In this document: piece by piece, positions 32,403-39,576 of the stretch
Numbering within the stretch: position 1 is the stretch's first letter
Layout of the letters: every line of letters starts with the position of its first letter
NCBI GenBank assembly: GCA_019694905.1
Contig: JAIBBB010000005.1
Coordinates: 1-45,075 of the forward strand
Direction of reading: 5' to 3'
Length of the DNA: 45,075 bases
Origin: Cyclobacteriaceae bacterium
Lineage (GTDB): Bacteria; Bacteroidota; Bacteroidia; Cytophagales; Cyclobacteriaceae
The notes under the pieces: generated by a model
Database searches by the model: none
What the model saw: only the letters and a program-made list of their open reading frames with translations
What the model was told of the DNA's origin: nothing
Program-made: the position numbers and the translations under genes

Positions 32403-34292
32403 TCACGCCCGGCCGTACTTTTTCCACCAGTGTTGGAATACGACAATGGCCCAGATGCGCGCGTGAATGTCACCAGGATTCGCAGAGAACAACTGTCGCT
32501 TGAGGGCTTCAATTGCCCCCGCATTGAAGATTCCCTGCTCTTTCACGAAGTCTGCACTGAGCAAATCGTCAAGTATGACGGATTTCATTTCTGTCCGAAG
32601 CCATTTCAGCAATGGCACTTCAAATCCCTTTTTGGGTCGATTGTACAGTTCCTGTGGCAACAAACTCCGGAACGTATCCTGCACAATTTTTTTGCGGATG
32701 CCGGCATCAATTTTGAAGCTAACCGGAAGCGTAAATAGAAAATTCACTACATCGACATCCAGGAACGGGGTCCTTACCTCCAACGCATTTGCCATGCTCA
32801 TCCAGTCCACCTTGACCAGCATGTCATTCGGCAGCACCAACTTCATGTCAGTGAGCAGAAACCGGTTGAAGTCATCGCCGTTACCGAGGTTGTTCAGATA
32901 CGAATCAACAGGATTCTCTTCCTGATGTCCGTTCCATGGCGCCAACAGTAAATCGTTTACCTGTGCCTCATTGGCATAGCTCGCCCAGGCCTGATACCGG
33001 TCCCTGGGGTGCATCCGCATACCTGCTCCAAATCGACTCAGTTGGCGAATCTTGTTTCCTAAGAAACTGTGTCGGCTTTGCGGGAGCCGGCTGAGCAATG
33101 GCCATGCCGACTCCACTGCCTTCTCCTTCCATCCAGGCCGGATGCTCCGTAGCCAGGCCGAATGCTTGTGGTAGCCCGATACCAGTTCATCTGCACCGTC
33201 GCCGCTCAGGGCCACCGTGGCGTGCTTACGCGTTTCTTTGCTCAGTATGTAAACGGCAATGGCCGAAGAGTCTGCGAAGGGCTCATCGATGTAGTCGAGT
33301 ATGTCACCGACGTGCCGGTACAAGTCTGCATTGCTGAGCGAGAATACGGTGTGTCGTGTGCCCAGTTTAGAAGCCACCAGCCTGGCGTAGTTCGTCTCAT
33401 CGAAGAAGGGCTCATCCTTATATCCGATTGAAAAAGTCTGCAAATCGGGATGGTGACGGCTTGCCAACGCGCTGATCACCGAAGAGTCAATCCCGCCACT
33501 CAGGAAGGATCCAACAGGTACGTCTGCCACCAAACGCCTCTGCACGGCCGTCTCCAGTAATGCCTCCAGTTGATGACTGGCTTCCTGATAACCGGTAGTC
33601 ACCAAACGAGTACTGTCGTACGGTATTTCGTAATACCGTTCCTGGCTGACGGATCCATGCCGCACAGTCATACAATGCCCGGGCATCAGTTTGCGGACCT
33701 GTTCGAAAACTGTTAGTGGTGCGGGAATGTAGTTCAGCTGAAAATATGAGTGCAAAGCGGCCGGCGACATCGCCCTCGAGATCCCGTACTCAATCATCGC
33801 CTTCATCTCCGAAGCAAAAAGGAACTTGTCGTCATCGATCAGATACAACAACGGTTTCACTCCAAACCGGTCCCGTGCAAGGAAGAATGACTGGTCGCTG
33901 CGGTCATATATGCAAAAGGCAAAGAAACCGTTGAGTTTGTTGAGGCAGGCAGACCCTTCCCTGATGTAGAGCTTGAGCAATACTTCGGTATCGGATTGTG
34001 AAAAAAATGAAACCCCCTGCCGTTCCAGATCTTGTCGCAAGCTCTGGAAATTGAAGATCTCCCCGTTGAATACAATTGCGTAACGCTTGCTTTCATCCCA
34101 CATGGGCTGATGGGCCACTTCTGAGGTATCGATGACGGAGAGTCTGCGATGGCCGAGTGCCACCCAGTCGTCCGTATACAAACCCTGATGATCAGGCCCA
34201 CGACGGCGCAGGGCTTGTGTGGCGGCAGCAATGTGCATGCGGTGGAACTTACCCACCAGATTAAAGGCAAGAATTCCGGTGATGCCGCACAT
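32403..34292 (-). CDS. asnB: Asparagine synthase (glutamine-hydrolysing)
   Basis: The 629-residue enzyme makes asparagine from aspartate, glutamine and ATP. The glutaminase domain starts with the nucleophile Cys2 (MCGITG), which fixes the start at 34292 because the Cys must become N-terminal; it continues with RRRGPDHQG, LGHRRLSVID and FNGEIFNF. The synthetase domain has the PP-loop SGGIDSS at 265-271 and LSGDGADELVSGYHKH. Its length fits the long form common in Bacteroidota and near surface-polysaccharide loci, so it may amidate another substrate. It follows gldH by 10 bases on the same strand, so it is likely the last gene of purD-ricT-gldH-asnB. Confidence 0.92.
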   Translation of the reverse strand: MCGITGILAFNLVGKFHRMHIAAATQALRRRGPDHQGLYTDDWVALGHRRLSVIDTSEVAHQPMWDESKRYAIVFNGEIFNFQSLRQDLERQGVSFFSQSDTEVLLKLYIREGSACLNKLNGFFAFCIYDRSDQSFFLARDRFGVKPLLYLIDDDKFLFASEMKAMIEYGISRAMSPAALHSYFQLNYIPAPLTVFEQVRKLMPGHCMTVRHGSVSQERYYEIPYDSTRLVTTGYQEASHQLEALLETAVQRRLVADVPVGSFLSGGIDSSVISALASRHHPDLQTFSIGYKDEPFFDETNYARLVASKLGTRHTVFSLSNADLYRHVGDILDYIDEPFADSSAIAVYILSKETRKHATVALSGDGADELVSGYHKHSAWLRSIRPGWKEKAVESAWPLLSRLPQSRHSFLGNKIRQLSRFGAGMRMHPRDRYQAWASYANEAQVNDLLLAPWNGHQEENPVDSYLNNLGNGDDFNRFLLTDMKLVLPNDMLVKVDWMSMANALEVRTPFLDVDVVNFLFTLPVSFKIDAGIRKKIVQDTFRSLLPQELYNRPKKGFEVPLLKWLRTEMKSVILDDLLSADFVKEQGIFNAGAIEALKRQLFSANPGDIHARIWAIVVFQHWWKKYGRA

Positions 34293-34302
34293 GTAATTGA
34301 CG

Positions 34303-34782
34303 TTAAGGAGTTTGTACCCGTTCCAGTCTGGCTCCAACCGACAAGACACCTTCCAAAGTGTCTTTGCGCATCATCTGGATCAGCGTCAGTCGGTAAGCAC
34401 CCGGGTACCGGAACGAGTAGTTTTCCAACAGCGGCACTCGATGGTCAAATACATCACCCAGTCCACTCTGACCAAATGGTTGGCCGGTCTTCTCATCAAA
34501 CAGATCAGCATGTATCAACTTGCGTTCCACCACGGCACCAGTTGAATCCGCCAGGCGCATTTCCACAAAGATTCTGGACCACGGATATTCAAGTGAATTC
34601 CTCAGATCCATTTTCAGGTTGTAACGAAGTTGGTCGTTGTCCAGCCGAAAAGAAAAATGAGCGGTATCCTTCACCATCCAATGCCTGCCCGGATAGTCCA
34701 GCTTCTCTTCATAGACGCGGTCCGGGTCACAGGAGGCAAGTGCGAGCAGCAGGATTCCTCCAGCAAGCAATCTACCTGTCAT
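34303..34782 (-). CDS. gldH: Gliding motility lipoprotein GldH
   Basis: The 159-residue protein is an exported lipoprotein: signal peptide with lipobox LALASC, Cys18 becoming the lipidated N terminus. GldH family motifs are clear: HFSFRLDN, the LFDEKTGQPFGQSGLGDVFDH segment (residues 94-114) and YRLTLIQMMRKDTLEGVLSVGARLE at the C terminus. In F. johnsoniae GldH is needed for gliding, and gldH mutants are non-motile; its place in the motor is not known. It starts inside the ricT stop codon (ATGA, 34779-34782), an arrangement placing a motility gene under translational coupling with an RNA-maturation gene. Confidence 0.9.
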   Translation of the reverse strand: MTGRLLAGGILLLALASCDPDRVYEEKLDYPGRHWMVKDTAHFSFRLDNDQLRYNLKMDLRNSLEYPWSRIFVEMRLADSTGAVVERKLIHADLFDEKTGQPFGQSGLGDVFDHRVPLLENYSFRYPGAYRLTLIQMMRKDTLEGVLSVGARLERVQTP

Positions 34783-36098
34783 GACTGAGGCGGGCGGTTA
34801 GGCTGGTTAGGGTTCTGATTCGGTTTGCCCTGATTGGGTCTTCCCTGGTTAGGTCTACCCTGATTGGGCTTACCCTGGTTGGGTTTGCTCTGATTGGGAT
34901 TTCCCTGGTTGGGATTTCCTTGGTTGGGATTCCCTTGATTAGGTTTGCGGGGTCCTTGTTGTTGTTGGTCCCTTGGTTCTTTGCCGTCGCGACCGCGGTT
35001 GCGTCCGCGGTTCCGGCGTCCCTTCCCTTTGTTCTTGTACTTCTTGTCGAGCTTGTCCAGATCGCTGTTCAATGGTCCATCCACGTCCTTTTCAACCGAC
35101 TCATTCTCTTCCAGTGACGCGGGCTTCCTCCCTTCGCGGTTCAATTCAATGATCTCATTGACGCGAGCCACATCAATCGGATACCAGTTCGTATCGTCCT
35201 TGAACCCAAACCACATGATGCGACGAAAAATATCTGTCTTTTGCAGCAGTGCGTCGCCCTTTTCGGTGTGCAAGGGCCCCTCAACCTTGGGGATATGCTG
35301 GAGTGCCTCCATGTAGGTCTCCAACTCATAGTTGAGGCAGCATTTTAACCGGCCACATTGACCCGACAGCTTGGCCGGGTTAAGCGAGAGGTTCTGGTAT
35401 CGTGCAGCACTGGTGGCCACATTCTTGAAATCCGTGAGCCACGTTGAGCAGCAAAGTTCACGGCCGCACACGCCGATGCCTCCTATCCTGCCGGCCTCCT
35501 GACGAAGACTGATCTGGCGCATCTCCACCCGGACCCTGAATTCGCCTGCCAGAAGTTTGATCAGCTCGCGGAAGTCCACGCGGTCTTCTGCTGAATAAAA
35601 GAATGTAGCTTTTGAATTGTCTGCCTGATATTCGACATCAGACAACTTCATTTGCAGGTTGAGCTGCTTGATGATTTCCCGTGAGCGATGAAGCGTGGGG
35701 GTTTCCCGTTTGCGGGCTTCATCAAATTTCTCGATGTCCTTCTGGTGCGCTAACCGGTATATCTTCCGGATTTCACCGTCATTGGCGACGTTCTTCTTGC
35801 GCATTTGCAGTCGCACCAGTTCGCCTTGCATGGACACATGTCCCAAATGATGTCCATTCTGTGCTTCCAGTACAATGGCATCACCGGTGTGAAGTGTAAG
35901 GCGTTCACTATTGCGGTAAAAATCCTTTCGGCCGTTCTTGAACCTGACCTCCACTATGTCGAATCGGTCCTGAAGGGGAACCTCCATATTGGAAAGCCAG
36001 TCGAACACATTGAGCCTGTTGCATCCGCCGGTGGAGCAGCCCCCATGGCTGTTGCATCCGGCGGTCTTGGAGGATGTGGTGGAACAGGCGCAGCTCAT
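34779..36098 (-). CDS. ricT: RicT (YaaT/PSP1) Fe-S RNA-maturation factor with repeat tail
   Basis: The 439-residue protein is the PSP1/RicT type. The N terminus is cysteine-rich (Cys 3, 5, 15, 21, 26). The PSP1 region (about 45-260) ends with VCGRELCCSTW (Cys 211, 216, 217) and GQCGRLKCCLNYE (Cys 248, 253, 254), the conserved Fe-S ligand region. In Bacillus RicT works with RicA and RicF to promote maturation of RNA by RNase Y; neither partner is here and I believe Bacteroidota generally lack them. The tail from about 345 is basic, then a pentapeptide repeat (385-429). It overlaps purD and gldH by four bases each. Confidence 0.9.
   Translation of the reverse strand: MSCACSTTSSKTAGCNSHGGCSTGGCNRLNVFDWLSNMEVPLQDRFDIVEVRFKNGRKDFYRNSERLTLHTGDAIVLEAQNGHHLGHVSMQGELVRLQMRKKNVANDGEIRKIYRLAHQKDIEKFDEARKRETPTLHRSREIIKQLNLQMKLSDVEYQADNSKATFFYSAEDRVDFRELIKLLAGEFRVRVEMRQISLRQEAGRIGGIGVCGRELCCSTWLTDFKNVATSAARYQNLSLNPAKLSGQCGRLKCCLNYELETYMEALQHIPKVEGPLHTEKGDALLQKTDIFRRIMWFGFKDDTNWYPIDVARVNEIIELNREGRKPASLEENESVEKDVDGPLNSDLDKLDKKYKNKGKGRRNRGRNRGRDGKEPRDQQQQGPRKPNQGNPNQGNPNQGNPNQSKPNQGKPNQGRPNQGRPNQGKPNQNPNQPNRPPQS
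34812..34946 (-). repeat. Nine tandem 15-base units encoding x-P-N-Q-G in RicT
   Basis: Nine consecutive 15-base units encode KPNQG, NPNQG, NPNQG, NPNQS, KPNQG, KPNQG, RPNQG, RPNQG and KPNQN; the run decays into PNQPNRPPQS before the stop. Units differ mostly at the first codon and at synonymous sites. It is an in-frame coding minisatellite, so copy number can change without a frameshift. Confidence 0.9.
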
Positions 36099-37387
36099 GA
36101 GTTAGTGGATAGCTTCTGCAAATCTAATCCAATATCCTTCCTGAAATACACACCGTCCCATTCAATGGCAGAAGCCGCTTGAAATGCAGCCTGACGCGCC
36201 TGTTCAAGGCTGGCGCCGTTGCCTGTGACGGCAATGACGCGGCCTCCGTCGGTAACGACTTCAGTACCCTTTTGCCGGGTTCCGGCATGAAATACGACGG
36301 CCGGATGGTCCTGACCCAGGCCATTTATAGGGTATCCTTTGGCATAATCCCCGGGATATCCACCGGCTACCATCATGACGGTGACGGCGTGGTGCGAATA
36401 AAAATCAAGTTTCAATTTACCGAGGTTGCCGCCTGCAGTGGCTACCAGTGCCTCCACCAGGTCACCCTTAATACGGGTCATGACTGCCTCAGTCTCCGGG
36501 TCGCCCATGCGTGCATTGTACTCGATCACGTAGGGCTCACCGTCTACGTTGATGAGTCCAAAAAAGATGAAGCCCTTATAGGGTATCCCCTCCTTACTCA
36601 ATGCCTCAATCGTGGGTCTGATAATCCTTGTCCGGATCTTCGTCATGAAAGTCTCGTCAGCAAATACAACCGGAGAAACAGCACCCATGCCACCCGTATT
36701 GAGACCGGTATCACCCTCTCCGATGCGCTTGTAGTCCTTGGCCTCCGGGAGCAGCACATAGTCACTGCCATCCGTGAGCACAAACACCGACAATTCGATT
36801 CCGCTCAGAAATTCTTCAACCAACACCCGTGCGCTCGCATCGCCAAACAGCTTGTCCCCCAACATACTGGTCATTCCCGACCTGGCCTCTTCGATGGTGG
36901 AACAGATGAGTACGCCCTTGCCTGCGGCGAGTCCATCTGCCTTCAGTACGATTGGGAGTCGGCAGGTTTCCAGATACGACAAAGCCTCTGCCAATTGATG
37001 GTCTTGAAAAGTTCGCGCCGCGGCTGTAGGTATGCCGTGTCGCAACATGAACTGTTTTGAGAAATCTTTGCTCCCTTCCAACCGCGCGCCTGCGGCACCC
37101 GGACCGACCATCAGGACTGAGCGCAAAGCCGGCACAGATTCAAAATAGTCGCGAATGCCTTTGACCAAGGGTACTTCCGGGCCAACCACCACCAGTTCAA
37201 TTGCATGGTCGATACACAATTGCCCCAGTTTTTCGAACTCAAGCGGCCCGATGGCTACGTTGGTGGCCAACTGGCTGGTCCCTGCATTGCCAGGAGCAAC
37301 CCAGAGCCTCGTGCAGAGTGGACTCTGTGTAATCTTCCATGCCAAAGCATGTTCACGTCCACCGCCACCAATCAAAAGTATGTTCAT
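36095..37387 (-). CDS. purD: Phosphoribosylamine--glycine ligase
   Basis: The 430-residue enzyme makes glycinamide ribonucleotide, second step of purine synthesis. The ATP-grasp fold is evident: N-terminal GGGGREHALAWKI (7-19), APGNAGT, LKADGLAAGKGVLIC (about 152-166), the DYKRIGEGDTGLNTGGMGAVSP loop (about 217-238), and YNARMGDPETEAVM with the metal-binding Glu. Its stop overlaps the ricT start by four bases. It is the first gene of the purD-ricT-gldH-asnB unit and diverges from the histidine-kinase gene; a -7 element lies 19 bases before its ATG. Confidence 0.96.
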   Translation of the reverse strand: MNILLIGGGGREHALAWKITQSPLCTRLWVAPGNAGTSQLATNVAIGPLEFEKLGQLCIDHAIELVVVGPEVPLVKGIRDYFESVPALRSVLMVGPGAAGARLEGSKDFSKQFMLRHGIPTAAARTFQDHQLAEALSYLETCRLPIVLKADGLAAGKGVLICSTIEEARSGMTSMLGDKLFGDASARVLVEEFLSGIELSVFVLTDGSDYVLLPEAKDYKRIGEGDTGLNTGGMGAVSPVVFADETFMTKIRTRIIRPTIEALSKEGIPYKGFIFFGLINVDGEPYVIEYNARMGDPETEAVMTRIKGDLVEALVATAGGNLGKLKLDFYSHHAVTVMMVAGGYPGDYAKGYPINGLGQDHPAVVFHAGTRQKGTEVVTDGGRVIAVTGNGASLEQARQAAFQAASAIEWDGVYFRKDIGLDLQKLSTNS

Positions 37388-37406
37388 GACAAACCAGTTA
37401 AGCTTT

Positions 37407-37414
37407 CAAAGATA
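37407..37414 (-). promoter_or_regulatory. Candidate -7 element for the purD operon
   Basis: TATCTTTG on the minus strand matches TAnnTTTG exactly, 19 bases before the purD ATG in the 107-base divergent gap. The upstream region at the -33 spacing (around ACAAAATG) has no clear TTTG. Confidence 0.42.
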
Positions 37415-37494
37415 CGAGGTAGGATGGACATTTTGTGATCTTTCAATGCTGCGGGATTGGTGGATTTGAACTCAAGTGTTATGTTAGCCATCTC

Positions 37495-39576
37495 ATGCGC
37501 AAAGCAAAATGGTACCTGCTGCTCCTCCTCTGTCTCACGGCTGTATTGCCATCTCTGACCTGGGCACAGAACCATCACCTGATTGACAGTCTCACAAGGA
37601 AGTCCCGCACTTCAACAGGGATTGACCTCTACCACACGCTCAATGCACTGGGTTTTGAATATCGTCATGCAGAGCCGGACAGTACCATTGCTATCTGTCG
37701 TCGGGCATTTGAACTTGGCAAGAAATTGCAATTGAAGCGTGACCTTTCAAGACCGCTGAGCTTCATTGGACTTGCTTACGCCAACGAGGGTAAATTCCAG
37801 GAGTCATTCGAATACCATCTGAGGGCAATTGATGTAGCCACTGAGCAGCAGGACTCCGCCCAGATCGGGCACGCCTACAACAATCTGAGTCGGATGTATT
37901 TTGATCAGGGCGACTTTCAGCGTTCTTATGAAACAGTGCTGCGTGCCCGCGATATCTTTTTGGCCATCCACGATGATTCCGGCCTTGCCTATGTATATAG
38001 AAGCATTTCACATGTACATCAGTCGCAGGCCGAAATCGCCAGAGCCATAGAAACCGCCCAAATGGCACTCGCGCTGCGCAGGAAAGGTCACGACCAAAGA
38101 ACCATTATTTCATCACTCGTAGAACTGGGTTCGATCTATCAATCCAATCACCAGCTGCGCGAAGCGAAGAAGTACTTCCTGGAAGCGGACTCGCTCGCGG
38201 CCCATCTCGATGACCCAGTGACGGAGGCGGAGATTAACCTCGGACTTGCCGAGTTGCACATTCTTGAAGGCAAGGATGATTACGCTATGGCCACCGTGAA
38301 GGAGGCACTCCGGCACATTTCAAGTGCAACCAATATCAAACTGTATTGCCGCGCACGGATGGTCCAGGCACTTGCCCTCAAGCACCAGAAGAAATTCAAG
38401 CTTGCGCTTACGCCCCTGATGGAAGTACTGGAGACCGGGGAAAATTCAGGCAGTGTCTCTATGCAGCGGGACGCCTGTCATGAGCTGAGTCAGATACACC
38501 TGGCATTGGGCAACGTGGATATCGCCAGGGCCTATGAATCACAATTCAGAATTCTTGAACAACAATCGCACAACAACAGACTTTCACAGGAAATTGAGCG
38601 CCTTCAATTCCAACTGGCACTGGAGAAAAAGGAGAAGGAGAACGAAAGGCTCCTGATGGAACAAAGTCAAAACGAAGCCAAGCTGAGTTTGCAGCGCACA
38701 GAGAATTCGGTGCTGATCATCAGCATCCTGGGCCTGACCATGCTATTGGTCATTATCTGGCTGGAAAGCAGGCGTCGGCGTGTCATCAATAAAAACCTGC
38801 TCGCACAAAATGAGACCATTCTGCAACATGAGAATATTATCGCACGCCACAATAAAGAGTTATCTGAGCAAAACCGGCATCTCGAAGAACTGAATAATGA
38901 CAAGACGATGTTGATGAACATCGTGGCACACGATCTGAAGTCCCCGTTCGACCGGATCGTTGGACTCATGGGGCTGCTTCAGGCCACACCTGGTTTGACT
39001 GCTCAACAGGAGGAATTTGTCCGTCTCGCCAAAAACGTCTCCATTTCCAGTGTCGGGCTCATTACTGATATCCTTGATGTGAGCGCAATGAGTGATGCCA
39101 ACCGCTTGCCTGTATTCCGCATGACCGACTGCCGGTTGCTCGTCGTTGAAAAAATCAGGTCCTTTCAACCGCTGGCACATGCCAAGCAAATCCAGTTCAA
39201 TCACCAGGAAGAAGGAGAGTCTGTGTTTCAAACCGACGCCGACTACGTGTCCCGGATCATTGACAATCTGATCTCCAATGCCATCAAGTTCTCTCCGGCA
39301 GGAAGCACCATTTCTGTTGTCCTTCGCGTCTCTGCTTCTCAACTGGTGCTGTCTATCAAAGACCAGGGTCCAGGGTTCTCAGACGATGACAAGAAGCAAC
39401 TGTATGGTCGGTTCAAGAAACTCTCCGCACGCCCTACCAAGGGAGAGAGCAGCAATGGCCTGGGGCTTGCGATCGTCAAGACACTTGTAGAAAGACTGCA
39501 TGGCACCATTGAACTTGACAGTGCCGTGGACCAGGGCAGCACCTTCACGGTGATCTTGCCGTCGGCGAAAGACTAG
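37495..39576 (+). CDS. TPR-containing sensor histidine kinase
   Basis: The 693-residue kinase has a signal-like N terminus (1-24), a periplasmic array of TPR helices (about 30-370; ALNALGFEYRHAEPD, IGHAYNNLSRMYFDQGDFQ, SLVELGSIYQSNHQLREA), a helix-rich linker, one membrane helix (about 404-424) and a coiled coil. The H-box is VAHDLKSPFD with the phospho-accepting His479. The ATPase shows the N box NLISNAIKFSP (about 590), DQGPGFS and the GLGLAIVK box. No receiver or effector domain is attached and no response-regulator gene is adjacent, so it is an orphan. I use the ATG at 37495; an earlier one at 37435 would add 20 residues before the signal. Confidence 0.93.
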   Translation: MRKAKWYLLLLLCLTAVLPSLTWAQNHHLIDSLTRKSRTSTGIDLYHTLNALGFEYRHAEPDSTIAICRRAFELGKKLQLKRDLSRPLSFIGLAYANEGKFQESFEYHLRAIDVATEQQDSAQIGHAYNNLSRMYFDQGDFQRSYETVLRARDIFLAIHDDSGLAYVYRSISHVHQSQAEIARAIETAQMALALRRKGHDQRTIISSLVELGSIYQSNHQLREAKKYFLEADSLAAHLDDPVTEAEINLGLAELHILEGKDDYAMATVKEALRHISSATNIKLYCRARMVQALALKHQKKFKLALTPLMEVLETGENSGSVSMQRDACHELSQIHLALGNVDIARAYESQFRILEQQSHNNRLSQEIERLQFQLALEKKEKENERLLMEQSQNEAKLSLQRTENSVLIISILGLTMLLVIIWLESRRRRVINKNLLAQNETILQHENIIARHNKELSEQNRHLEELNNDKTMLMNIVAHDLKSPFDRIVGLMGLLQATPGLTAQQEEFVRLAKNVSISSVGLITDILDVSAMSDANRLPVFRMTDCRLLVVEKIRSFQPLAHAKQIQFNHQEEGESVFQTDADYVSRIIDNLISNAIKFSPAGSTISVVLRVSASQLVLSIKDQGPGFSDDDKKQLYGRFKKLSARPTKGESSNGLGLAIVKTLVERLHGTIELDSAVDQGSTFTVILPSAKD

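Noticed and set aside
34812..34946. Regular 15-base repeats considered as a CRISPR array or intergenic minisatellite
   Set aside because: There are no spacers, the unit is a multiple of three and in frame with ricT, so it is a coding repeat.
36179..37060. A 293-codon open frame antisense to purD
   Set aside because: Fully nested in a clear purD; no start context or recognisable domain.
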